Source of the DNA: Candidatus Peribacteraceae bacterium
GTDB lineage: Bacteria; Patescibacteriota; Gracilibacteria; Peribacterales; Peribacteraceae
Length of the DNA: 45,958 nt
Direction: 5' to 3'
Assembly: GCA_028699155.1 (NCBI GenBank)
Contig: JAQVVD010000010.1
Span: 1 to 45,958, forward strand
Shown here: positions 24,371 through 34,875 of the stretch, piece after piece
Numbering within the stretch: position 1 is the stretch's first letter
Layout: each line of letters starts with the position of its first letter
Notes under the pieces: generated by a model
What the model was told of the DNA's origin: nothing
Database searches by the model: none
What the model saw: only the letters and a program-made list of their open reading frames with translations
Made by a program: the position numbers and the translations under genes

Positions 24371-25180
24371 CTATTCTGCTGGCAAAAATGTTGTGCCATC
24401 TTCCCCCGGGCGCAGGAGAGCACGGGCGATGAGGGTGGGATCATTCTGAGGGTCACTGCCATTGGCGATTACGACGCGAATGCCTTGGAGTGAGAGACGA
24501 GAGCCTACTTCGCATTTGCTCGTCATACCTCCGCGGTTTCTTCCATTGGGCGTGTCGTGCACGTACCTTTCCCATTCTCGCGAACCTGCGGCGAATGTGC
24601 TGATCCTGGAATCAGGATCATGCATGTCTGCGAGTACGCCGTTCGTATTCGTGAGCAGTAGGAGGACTTTTGCATGGACGAGCTCGGAAATTTTTCCCGC
24701 TATTTCGTCATTATCCGTTATGAATTCATCAGTCGCCACAGTGTCGTTCTCGTTCACAATTGGCACGATTTGTTTGCGTGTTTCCCGCAGGTTCCAGCGG
24801 AGTGTTGCCAGAATTTTCTCGCGGGTTTTTGGGTCCTGCAGTTCCTGGTTCGTAACCAGCACCTGGCTAGCGAGCGCCTTGTGTTCCAGCAGGGAATTGT
24901 AGAACGCGATGAACAAGTGCGGTTGTCCGATCGATGCGTACTCCTGTAGTTTTCCTTCCTCGATGGTGCCTCCATTGGCACAGGTGCCATTCAGCAGGAA
25001 TTTTCCGGTTGCAATAGCACCGGAACTCACCAGAATTATCTTGTACTGTTCGCGGATTTCCCGCTGCATGATCTGTGCAACGTACGCTTGTATATTGCCT
25101 TCATTCAGGCTGTTATCCCTATGATTGACGAGTGACGTACTCAGCTTAATGACTGCAATTTGGTCTTGTTCGGTGGACAT
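24371..25180 (-). CDS. proB: glutamate 5-kinase, short form without PUA domain
   Basis: 269 residues of the amino-acid kinase family. It phosphorylates glutamate in the first step of proline synthesis. Seen: IAVIKLSTSLV at the N-terminus, ILVSSGAIATGK, PIVNENDTVATDE (glutamate pocket) and GGMTSKCEVGSRLSLQG near the nucleotide site. The C-terminal PUA domain of longer ProB proteins is absent. No proA lies in the window. The match to the family is good, but a related kinase of the same fold cannot be excluded. Confidence 0.85.
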   Translation of the reverse strand: MSTEQDQIAVIKLSTSLVNHRDNSLNEGNIQAYVAQIMQREIREQYKIILVSSGAIATGKFLLNGTCANGGTIEEGKLQEYASIGQPHLFIAFYNSLLEHKALASQVLVTNQELQDPKTREKILATLRWNLRETRKQIVPIVNENDTVATDEFITDNDEIAGKISELVHAKVLLLLTNTNGVLADMHDPDSRISTFAAGSREWERYVHDTPNGRNRGGMTSKCEVGSRLSLQGIRVVIANGSDPQNDPTLIARALLRPGEDGTTFLPAE

Positions 25181-25365
25181 GGAATTGGGAGGAAAATATA
25201 CAAAATACGCCTTCTTGTTTCAGGAGAAGGCAGGGACGTTTTTTCTACGACAGCACTACCGCCTTCCCCTCGGGGGCGGCGGGCACGGGACGAAACTGGA
25301 CAAAGTGCGTTGCATCTGAAGTAACTCTATGTACAAGGTCGGTACACGTCAAGTGATGTAGTAGT

Positions 25366-25446
25366 TAGTGGTTAGTGGGTAGTGGTAAGCAGATAGCACT
25401 AAGGCTGAGTGTACTCTGTCTTTTCTAACCACTACCCACTACCCAC

Positions 25447-25448
<2 letters not shown>
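25366..25448. repeat. inverted repeat of TAGTGGGTAGTGGTTAGTGG type
   Basis: The left arm (about 25366-25388) and right arm (about 25426-25448) are nearly perfect reverse complements made of TAGTGG units. The right arm overlaps the ligA stop codon. It probably acts as a terminator hairpin for ligA transcripts. Confidence 0.7.
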
Positions 25449-27594
<2,146 letters not shown>

Positions 27595-27729
27595 CTACTG
27601 GAAAATACGGCGCAATGTGATGGAATTGGGGCGAGTGCCCGTGACCAGCAGCATTCCGAGATATACCCGAGTACATTCTGCATCGAATGCAATTGCAATC
27701 TTTCTTCGCGCACGCCACATTCCCCGCCG

Positions 27730-27966
27730 ATGACACCCACTCATGAGCTACAGGAACAAATTGAGAAACTCGACCTGCAAATCCTCCATCTCCTCCGGGA
27801 CAGAATGCATCTCTGTTGGGATTTTTCCGGGAAGGAGGGGCATATTCCCGATGCAGAGACCGTGCTCTTCTGGGTGGAGGAAGCCATAGATCAGGGGATG
27901 GATGAGGAGATCATCGAAAAGATGGCAAAGCTCGTCGCATCGCTCTGTCGGAAGTCAGAGGAGTAA
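27730..27966 (+). CDS. small chorismate-mutase-like helical protein
   Basis: 78 residues. The pattern ELQEQIEKLDLQILHLLRDRM, then GKEGHIPDAE, then the last helix matches the all-helical AroQ chorismate mutase fold in length and spacing. AroQ enzymes turn chorismate into prephenate. The first-helix Arg of the active site is not obvious (QEQIEKLD), and the usual RE pair near D is AE here, so activity is uncertain. It may be a divergent or inactive member. No aromatic-pathway genes are near. It is followed by a strong hairpin at 27982. Confidence 0.6.
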   Translation: MTPTHELQEQIEKLDLQILHLLRDRMHLCWDFSGKEGHIPDAETVLFWVEEAIDQGMDEEIIEKMAKLVASLCRKSEE

Positions 27967-27981
27967 GAGCATTTGTCCCTT

Positions 27982-28004
27982 GGCACTTTTTTAAAAAAAG
28001 TGCC
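27982..28004 (+). terminator. hairpin GGCACTTTTTT/AAAAAAGTGCC
   Basis: Perfect 11-bp stem 15 bp after the stop of the chorismate-mutase-like gene; the T-run is within the stem. It is probably a bidirectional transcription end. Confidence 0.6.
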
Positions 28005-28375
28005 CAAAAATTTTGTCCGTTACAGCCTCGCGCAAAGCCATCGAACTTTTTTCTTTTGGGGGACTTAAGGAACCTTGTTCGGTTCCCTAAGCCCCCCAAT
28101 CCCCCCTGACCCTCCTAACTGTACCCGTATCACTCGCCAAAATGACGAGTAGTACTGCCACACGAAGTACCATTGATACATTCTGCGAAAAATGCTTGTT
28201 TGAGCTAAAAGCACGGCTTTCTGCCGGAGGCAGAAGAGACGTGCTGCAAGCGAGTTCATTTTTCGCACGTTTTGGTTACTTTGGCGCGCCAAAGTAATAA
28301 GAAAAAGAGGATCGATATGTCAGGATTTCGTAGCTTCCCATTGAGCAGAAGGGAGGAAAAGAGTACAATGCTCTG
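28005..28375. other. gene-free segment with strong hairpins
   Basis: It contains an imperfect stem GGGGGACTTAAGGAACC with GGTTCCCTAAGCCCC (28058-28097) and a 22-bp perfect palindrome at 28276-28297 centred on GGCGCGCC with flanks TTACTTT/AAAGTAA. I see no gene. Such palindromes are typical of dispersed repeat elements. Confidence 0.55.
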
Positions 28376-29434
28376 ATGCCTGCAACACAACCCAACGCCA
28401 TTTTTCAGAAAGCTGCGGAGATGGGAGCATCCGATGTGCATATTGCCGTTGGCGTCCCCGTCACCTTCCGCGTGAATGACGTGCTCACCCCCGTGACGAA
28501 AGGAGCGCTTACCGAAGCGGACGTGAAGAAGATCGTTCGTTCGGTGCTCGGAGAATCCGCGTGGAAGCAGTTCGAACGCGACCGGGAAATCGACGTATCC
28601 CATACCGTCGGCAACTCGGTCAGGCTGCGCGTGAACTGCCACTTTGAACGCGGCGTTCCGAGCCTGGCTGCGCGCATTATTCCGAATGCCATTCCTACAT
28701 TGGAGGAGGTGGGCCTCGGAGATGCGTTCGCGCCGATCCTCGAGCTCACGGAAGGGCTGATTCTCTTCACAGGTCCTGCGGGAGTGGGAAAATCCACATC
28801 CATGGCGGCCGTGATCGGGGAGATCCGCAAGAGGAGATCGCTCAACATCGTGACGCTGGAGGATCCGATAGAATTCGTCTTCCCGCGGGAGGGGGAAGGA
28901 GTTGTGCGCCAGCGCCAGTGCGGCGAAGATTTCCTCACGTTCGCGGAAGCCCTGCGGCGCGTGCTGCGCCAGGATCCGGACGTCGTGATGGTAGGAGAGA
29001 TGCGCGATCTGGAAACGATCGCAGCGACGCTGACGCTCGCAGAGACGGGGCACCTCGTCTTCGGCACGCTGCATACGCCCAATGCGATGCAGACCATCGA
29101 CCGCATCGTGGACGTGTTCCCGCCGCACCAGCAGGCGCAGGTACGCAGTCAGCTCTCGCTCTCGCTGCGCGCAATCGTGTCGCAGCGGCTGCTGCCGAAG
29201 GAGGGAGGAGGGCTCACAGCGCTGCGGGAGCTGCTCATCAACACCGCAGCGGTCGGGCACATCATCCGTGAGAATCGAACGACGGAATTGCAGACCGTTC
29301 TCCAGACGGGCACGAAGGACGGGATGTCGACGTTCGAGGCGGATGCCAAGCGGCTGCGGAAGGAGGGGGTCATTTCTGCGGATACCCTCAAACTGGCGCT
29401 CGAACTCACTGCGAAAGTCAGCAAGCGCGCGTAG
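28376..29434 (+). CDS. pilT: PilT-like retraction ATPase
   Basis: 352 residues of the secretion ATPase superfamily; PilT powers type IV pilus retraction. It has the N-terminal PAS-like part (GASDVHIAVGVPVTFRVN) and Walker A GPAGVGKST (133-141). Next are the Asp box (TLEDPIEFVF) and Walker B (ALRRVLRQDPDVVMVGEMRD), then the His box (GHLVFGTLHTPNAMQTIDRIVDVFP). The typical AIRNLIRE element of PilT is only loosely kept (AVGHIIRENRTTEL). No other pilus genes occur in the window. Confidence 0.92.
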   Translation: MPATQPNAIFQKAAEMGASDVHIAVGVPVTFRVNDVLTPVTKGALTEADVKKIVRSVLGESAWKQFERDREIDVSHTVGNSVRLRVNCHFERGVPSLAARIIPNAIPTLEEVGLGDAFAPILELTEGLILFTGPAGVGKSTSMAAVIGEIRKRRSLNIVTLEDPIEFVFPREGEGVVRQRQCGEDFLTFAEALRRVLRQDPDVVMVGEMRDLETIAATLTLAETGHLVFGTLHTPNAMQTIDRIVDVFPPHQQAQVRSQLSLSLRAIVSQRLLPKEGGGLTALRELLINTAAVGHIIRENRTTELQTVLQTGTKDGMSTFEADAKRLRKEGVISADTLKLALELTAKVSKRA

Positions 29435-29601
29435 CGTTCTTCTTCGGAAGAGAACGTCATTCATGGCTTTTTGTAGAGGAAAATAAGCAGGATGTCGCTC
29501 CGGATTTCACTGGCGGGCTTGCTGTCTGTCAGGATACTTGTGCGCAATGTATAGAATGAACTTTACAAAGTTGCACGAATAATTTAGAGTAACCATTTGC
29601 A

Positions 29602-30471
29602 ATGTCACCATTACCTGCGAGCATCGAATCTCACCTGCGTGAAGTCGGCTTCACTACCACGGAAATCCTCGTGCTGCGTCATGCGTCGGATGGGCAGGCA
29701 TTCACCGTGAGGCAGCTGGCTGCCAAGGCGGGGAAGAGTACGGGGGCGCTCGATCAGGCGGCGAGGAAACTGCTCGCCAAGGGGATCCTCGGCCGCGAGC
29801 ACATCAACGGATCGCCCAAGTACACGCTCGCATCCGCGGATGCGGTCGCGCGTTGGGTGCAGGAGCACACCAACGAGATACTCTCCATGCTCAAACGCAA
29901 GGAGCAGGATGTGCGCCTCTACTTCTCCGCCATGACGTTCAAACAGGACCGCCCGCGCATGGAGTACTTCGAGGGGGAAGAGGGGATACGCAAGGTTTAC
30001 AGGAAGCTGCTCGAGTTTGCCCCTGATGAATTGCTGATATTCCTGCCGTTGGATGCCGCGGGCGACAGTATTCCCCTGAGCGAGTTCCAAAAATCATACG
30101 TTCGCGAGCGCCGCCGGAGAGGAGTGAAATGCCGGGTCCTGGCGCACGACACCGCGCTCGGCAGGCGGTACCAATCGCGCGATGCATTCGAAGAACGCCG
30201 CACAGTGCTCGTGCCCGAGGGCCTGTATCCGTTCCAGTGCGAGCAGATTATCGCCGGCGATACCTGCACCTGTTTCCGTCCGCAGGAAGCGAAGGCATGT
30301 CTCATGCACTTCCCGAGCCTTGCCGCGTCGCAGAGGGCTCTCTTTGAATTCATATGGGAGCACTATTCCGTATCGAATGTGTTCAATGCGGTGCAACAGA
30401 GACCTGCATTCTCCCTCGAGAGCATCCCGCTTGCGGAACTGGAGTGTTACCCAGGGTTGCTGCCTGCGTAG
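29602..30471 (+). CDS. TrmB-like transcriptional regulator
   Basis: 289 residues. An N-terminal winged helix (about 10-75, with VRQLAAKAGKSTGALDQAARKL as recognition part) precedes a coiled linker. The second domain has YFEGEEGIRKVYRKLLEFA, the start of the TrmB/PLD-like effector domain. Archaeal and CPR TrmB proteins commonly control sugar or energy genes. The ligand is unknown. It stands between pilT and a sensor kinase, each transcribed the same way. Confidence 0.75.
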   Translation: MSPLPASIESHLREVGFTTTEILVLRHASDGQAFTVRQLAAKAGKSTGALDQAARKLLAKGILGREHINGSPKYTLASADAVARWVQEHTNEILSMLKRKEQDVRLYFSAMTFKQDRPRMEYFEGEEGIRKVYRKLLEFAPDELLIFLPLDAAGDSIPLSEFQKSYVRERRRRGVKCRVLAHDTALGRRYQSRDAFEERRTVLVPEGLYPFQCEQIIAGDTCTCFRPQEAKACLMHFPSLAASQRALFEFIWEHYSVSNVFNAVQQRPAFSLESIPLAELECYPGLLPA

Positions 30472-30527
30472 AGGAAGAATTGGCATGCAAGGTGGAAGCG
30501 AGCCCGTTTTTCTGCTATACTCATCTG

Positions 30528-32003
30528 ATGCCAAGACAGAAAAAGAGCAGAGGGGCTTCGTTGCTGGCAGCATTCCGGGAGAACCGGCGCATCATTGGCG
30601 TCCTGGTAGCCTGCGCGTTACTGGGGAACATCATGACGTACGTGCTCTACAACTACACGCAGAACCTCCTGAAAGCGCGTTTGCAGGATCGTATGCTCGC
30701 CATTGTCATGACTGCCGCGCTCCAGTTTGACGGCGATGAGCTTCTGGAATTCCGGAGCGAAACGGATATGGGAAGCGACGGGTACCGCCGCGTCGTCGAG
30801 AATCTGCGGTCTGTCCGGGATACGAACGAGAACATCAAGTACGCCTACATCATGCGGCGCACGGATGACCCATCGACGCTGGAATTCATCGCAGATGCCA
30901 TGAGCCTGGCATCGGAGGAGGAGATGGATGAGGATGGCGACGGTGTGCTCTCCGACGAGGAAATCGCGCCGATCCTGGGGGATCCCTATCCGGTCGATGA
31001 GTACCCGGTCCTGCGCGATGAGGCGTTCTACCATCCCTCCGTTGACAACGAACTGCTCCCGGACCAGTGGGGGCTCATGATGGCATCGTATGCCCCGATC
31101 TACGATCGCAATGGCGATGTGGCAGCGGTCATTGGGATCGATGTGTTGGTCGACGACTTCCAGCGGCAGACGCAGGCGACACTCCTGCCGTTCATGCTGT
31201 TCATCTTCGCGCTCATCCTGCTCCTCACGCTCCTCACACTCGTCATATTCCGCTACCAGAGCGAACGGGTGGAGATGATGCGCGAACTCGACCGGCAGAA
31301 AGACGAACTTTTGAGCATCGTGAGCCACCAGCTTGCGACGCCAATTTCTTCCATCAAGTGGTACCTGGAAATGCTGCTGGATGGCGATGCGGGCAAGCTC
31401 AACAGCGAGCAGAAGGAAGAACTGGAGACGATGCAGCGGACATCCACGGATCTCGCCGATCTTGTGAGCATGATTCTCGACGTGTCGCGCATTCAGCTCG
31501 GGCGCATGAAGGTCGACAGGGACAAGCTCGACCTCAGGACATTCTTCGAGGAGATCACGAAAGGAATCGAGCAGGCTGCGAAAGCGAAAGGCGTCACCTT
31601 CACGGTGCACATCCCTTCGGCGCTGCCGGTCGCCCTGCTCGATCGCCGTCTCATGCGCATGACGCTGGAGAACCTCCTGAGCAATGCGGTCAAGTACACG
31701 CCGCCCAAAGGCGAGGTGTGCCTGGAAGTGACACAGAAGAATAGTACGCTCGTCTACCAGATTTCCGACACGGGATGCGGCATCCCCAGGAAGGAGCAGG
31801 ACCAGATGTTCACCAAGCTGTTTCGCGCGAGCAACGTGCGCGACAAAATAGAGGGGAACGGGCTCGGTCTCTACGTGGCGAAAGGCGCCGTCGAAGCGCA
31901 GGACGGAACCATTGCATTCGAGAGCAGGAGCGGAAAGGGCACCACGTTCACCGTGACGCTTCCGCTCCGGCAGGCAACAGAATCCAGGAAGAAGCAGAAC
32001 TAA
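30528..32003 (+). CDS. membrane sensor histidine kinase with EF-hand in the external domain
   Basis: About 491 residues from the ATG at 30528; the frame is open further up but homology begins here. The first helix is at 22-42, the external Cache/PDC-like domain at 43-218 (ending SYAPIYDRNGDVAAVIGIDV), and the second helix at about 219-241. The kinase core has H-box SIVSHQLATP with H267, N-box LLSNAVKYTPP, SDTGCGIP and GNGLGLYVAKG. The external domain contains DEDGDGVLSDEE (134-145), a textbook EF-hand calcium loop. No response regulator gene adjoins. The 3' end overlaps the convergent permease gene by 4 bp. Confidence 0.92.
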   Translation: MPRQKKSRGASLLAAFRENRRIIGVLVACALLGNIMTYVLYNYTQNLLKARLQDRMLAIVMTAALQFDGDELLEFRSETDMGSDGYRRVVENLRSVRDTNENIKYAYIMRRTDDPSTLEFIADAMSLASEEEMDEDGDGVLSDEEIAPILGDPYPVDEYPVLRDEAFYHPSVDNELLPDQWGLMMASYAPIYDRNGDVAAVIGIDVLVDDFQRQTQATLLPFMLFIFALILLLTLLTLVIFRYQSERVEMMRELDRQKDELLSIVSHQLATPISSIKWYLEMLLDGDAGKLNSEQKEELETMQRTSTDLADLVSMILDVSRIQLGRMKVDRDKLDLRTFFEEITKGIEQAAKAKGVTFTVHIPSALPVALLDRRLMRMTLENLLSNAVKYTPPKGEVCLEVTQKNSTLVYQISDTGCGIPRKEQDQMFTKLFRASNVRDKIEGNGLGLYVAKGAVEAQDGTIAFESRSGKGTTFTVTLPLRQATESRKKQN

Positions 32004-32893
32004 GCGAGGAAGTACACGCCGATGCTCATGGCGCTCACGAGCCCGAGTTTGAGCGGGAGTTTCAGGCGCGCCTTCGCGTCGCCGAAACGCGGGAGCACTG
32101 CGAAGAGCAGGATCGAGAGCAGGAATGTGTATCCGGGGATCGTCGTTTCCACCGCCGAGACGAGCGAGGGAATCCCCAGGTCGACCGCCTTTCCGGAGAA
32201 GAACAGGGCAAGCAGGTTGATGAGCTCAATTGCGAGGATGAGTTTTACGGCGGGCCGTAGGGCCGGCAGGTTCCTCGCCAGCCGGGCGCGCGCATGCCAG
32301 AACAGCAGCGGGACCATGCCGGCGAGAATGAGGCCGAGCGTCACGATGCCGAAGCCCAGCAGAAAGGGGATTGCCTGATAGACGCTGTATTCCAGGAGGA
32401 TGAGCACCGCCTGCATCGCCGAGGCGACAGCCATAAGGAAGAGGGAATGCCAACGGGCGTGCATATTGCTGTCCAGCAGGCAGAATGCGACAGATGTTCC
32501 GATCAGTATTGCGATACCCGCGTAGTGCAGCGGCGCCAGCACTTCACCGAACCACAGGAAGCTGAGAATGACGACAAGCACAGGTACCAGATTCCAGTAG
32601 GCGGCGATGATGCCGGCTTCCGTATTCCGCAGCGCGTAGAAGTAGAGCAGCTGGCTGCACTGGATCAGAATGCCGGCGAGCAGTGCCATGGCGGCGATGT
32701 CTGCCGGCGGCATCTTCCAGTCCGCCCAGAGACCCAGTATGCTAAGCGGCAGGAGGATGAGCAGCGAGGAGAACGCGCCCGTCACGAGCCCGATCCATGG
32801 CTTTTCGAACACATCCGAGACGCAGTGCGAATCCAGCACGTGGACAATCGCGAAGCAGAGAGGACTTAGGAGGGCGAAGGCAAGCCAGGTCAT
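32000..32893 (-). CDS. EamA/DMT-family permease
   Basis: 297 residues with about ten hydrophobic helices arranged as two five-helix halves. Typical EamA elements are ALRNTEAGIIAAYWNLVPVLVVILSFLWFGEVLAPLHYAGIAILI in the first half and a similar repeat in the second. Members export or import small metabolites such as amino acids. The substrate cannot be told from sequence. It lies downstream of the polyamine pair (34 bp gap), so a polyamine or a related metabolite is possible. Confidence 0.85.
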   Translation of the reverse strand: MTWLAFALLSPLCFAIVHVLDSHCVSDVFEKPWIGLVTGAFSSLLILLPLSILGLWADWKMPPADIAAMALLAGILIQCSQLLYFYALRNTEAGIIAAYWNLVPVLVVILSFLWFGEVLAPLHYAGIAILIGTSVAFCLLDSNMHARWHSLFLMAVASAMQAVLILLEYSVYQAIPFLLGFGIVTLGLILAGMVPLLFWHARARLARNLPALRPAVKLILAIELINLLALFFSGKAVDLGIPSLVSAVETTIPGYTFLLSILLFAVLPRFGDAKARLKLPLKLGLVSAMSIGVYFLA

Positions 32894-32927
32894 CGGAGGC
32901 AGCGTAGCACGGTATTGCGCGGAGCGC

Positions 32928-33986
32928 TCACCGCTTCTTTCCGGCGGCTGCCGCGCGCTTCTTCTCCGTTGCGACCTGTTTCAGTGTTCCCTCTGCCGCC
33001 GCAACAGCTCGCGTTTCCCGGTGCTTCTCCAGCACGTACTGGAAGATGAGGGGAGCTACGATGCTTGCATCAGAGTTGATCGTGAAATTCGGCGTCGTCG
33101 TGTCCAGCTTGTACCACGTTACTTTCTCATTCGGCGGGCAGCCGGAGTAGGAGCCAAACGACGTCGTCGAATCACCGATGTGGCAGAAGAACGACCAGAA
33201 ACCGCAGTGCAGATCATGGTCCTGGATGATGCTGGGCACCACGCACATGGCGAAATCCCCCGCAATGCCGCCGCCGATCTGGAAGAAGCCGATCGGCCCC
33301 TTCTTATCATTCTCCAGGTACCACTGCGTGAGGCGCTCGAACTGCTGGGTACCGGATTTCATGGCGCTGTGGCTCTGTACATGCCCGAGCATCACATCCG
33401 CGCAGAACATGTTGCCGAGCGTCGAATCTTCCACCCCCGGAGTGAAGATGGGGATATCCATCTCACACGCCGCCACGACCCATGAGTGCTCCATGGGAAC
33501 GTGGTTCTTCCCTTCAAAGTAGCCGCTGCGGATCAGCTTGTACCAGTATTCCCAGTTCAAGTGGCTCTCTCCCTTCTTCGCAGCTTCCGCCCAGAGTTTG
33601 CGCAGCTCCATGTGCATCGCAACCATCACATCTTCCGGGATGCAGGTATCCGTAACACGGTTGAAGCCCTCATCTCTGGTTTTCAAATCCTGTTCCATGG
33701 TCAAGTACCGCCAGCCCGGTTGCAGTTTATAATCCTTGTTCCCGACCAGATTGAAGAGGTCCTCCTCCAAATTGGCGGCAGTGGAAGAAATGGCGTGCAC
33801 CTTGCCTGCCCGGATCATCTGCGCCAGCGTGATGCCGAGCTCCGCGGTGCTCATGGCACCCGCGAGCGCAACAACCATCTTACCGCCTTCATTTGCAAAC
33901 TTCTCCCAGCCTTTTGCGGCAGCGAGCGTCTCCCGGGCGTTGAAATGCCGGAAGTTCTTCTCCATGAAGTCGGCGATAGCAGCCAT
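32928..33986 (-). CDS. deoxyhypusine-synthase-like polyamine enzyme
   Basis: 352 residues. Family features: GGKMVVALAGAMSTAELG with STAANLEEDL near the N-terminus, HSWVVAACEMDIPIFTPGVEDSTLG, GGGIAGDFAMCVVP, and the lysine motif EKVTWYKLD with K293, the residue that carries the butylamine imine. A DASIVAPLIF stretch follows. In bacteria without eIF5A such enzymes often make homospermidine or related polyamines by NAD-linked aminobutyl transfer. The gene upstream (25 bp) is an AdoMet-decarboxylase-like pyruvoyl enzyme, so the two probably act in one pathway. Confidence 0.87.
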   Translation of the reverse strand: MAAIADFMEKNFRHFNARETLAAAKGWEKFANEGGKMVVALAGAMSTAELGITLAQMIRAGKVHAISSTAANLEEDLFNLVGNKDYKLQPGWRYLTMEQDLKTRDEGFNRVTDTCIPEDVMVAMHMELRKLWAEAAKKGESHLNWEYWYKLIRSGYFEGKNHVPMEHSWVVAACEMDIPIFTPGVEDSTLGNMFCADVMLGHVQSHSAMKSGTQQFERLTQWYLENDKKGPIGFFQIGGGIAGDFAMCVVPSIIQDHDLHCGFWSFFCHIGDSTTSFGSYSGCPPNEKVTWYKLDTTTPNFTINSDASIVAPLIFQYVLEKHRETRAVAAAEGTLKQVATEKKRAAAAGKKR

Positions 33987-34011
33987 GCAAAACAGGAAAG
34001 AAAACGGAGCC

Positions 34012-34533
34012 TTACACTACCACGGCAACCGGTTCCCCCAATTGCACAGAAGAACGATTCGAAGTGCCGTCAAGGATAAAATCTTCCTCCAGGACTGCAT
34101 TGCCGCGCCCGCGAATGGAGAGAATTTTCCTCTCCCCCTCATCGTCAAGGTAGCGCTCGATGAATGTTCCCTGCCATTTTTCCAGTCTGAGGAAACGGTG
34201 CGAGACTTCCACAACCTGCCGCCAGTCCACCGATTGGCAGCTGTAGAAATCAATGCGGATGTGTGGCTTGCGACCCGGTTTCTCAAAGTAGTGGCAGCTG
34301 ATGTGGCTCGTCGTGATTGCCTGGATGAAGGACCACCCCGGCGCGCGGTCGTCTACGGCATCATGAAAGTGAAGCGGACCCAGCGGCTCCATGCGCAGCA
34401 CGCGCAGGATTTCCTGAATGAACTGTTTTGCGTATGGTTCCCGATGGTCCTTTTCCAGAGGTTGTTCAAGGTACGCATCGCACACGAAGATTTCGTGTTG
34501 GAGCCGGAAGGAAGAGTCAGCAAGAACGCCCAT
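34012..34533 (-). CDS. AdoMet-decarboxylase-like pyruvoyl enzyme
   Basis: 173 residues. The segment ITTSHISCHYFE...RIDFYSCQ aligns with the self-cleavage region of bacterial SpeD/SpeH. S76 would become the pyruvoyl group; H81 and C99 match the processing His and catalytic Cys. The residue before the Ser is Thr (T75) where true AdoMet decarboxylases have Glu. This family has members changed into ornithine or arginine decarboxylases, so the substrate is open. It forms a probable operon with the deoxyhypusine-synthase-like gene: if it makes putrescine or decarboxylated AdoMet, the neighbour could use it or its product. Confidence 0.72.
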   Translation of the reverse strand: MGVLADSSFRLQHEIFVCDAYLEQPLEKDHREPYAKQFIQEILRVLRMEPLGPLHFHDAVDDRAPGWSFIQAITTSHISCHYFEKPGRKPHIRIDFYSCQSVDWRQVVEVSHRFLRLEKWQGTFIERYLDDEGERKILSIRGRGNAVLEEDFILDGTSNRSSVQLGEPVAVVV

Positions 34534-34875
34534 CTGCTATGGAAGGAGAAGCGAACAGATAGACGACATTGTGTCCATTTCTTCCAAGAATGCAAAAGCG
34601 AAAAAACCGCTTTGTGTTCTACTTATCTCAGGCATCGCAGAGAATGTACGGGCGAATGACGCGCCGGGCGCCGGTATCGCTCCGGAGGAGAAGAGCGGTA
34701 TTTGTTTGTACAGAGAGACAAGATCTCCCTTTTTCCGCGCGCCGAATCCCAGTGGAACGCAGGGGGTATTTTCTTGAATAAAAATTTTATACAACATGCA
34801 GAATCCCTGTTCGGGTGCAGCGCATTTCCGGATTGTGCTCCATCCTTCCCGCGAGTGTGGCATACTCCATCATGC
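34534..34875. other. divergent intergenic region
   Basis: 342 bases between the polyamine operon (minus) and a permease (plus). An AT-rich patch (TTGAATAAAAATTTTATACAAC, about 34775-34796) could hold promoters for both. The open frame from 34702 continues into the permease but shows no homology here. No RNA or repeat recognised. Confidence 0.4.
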
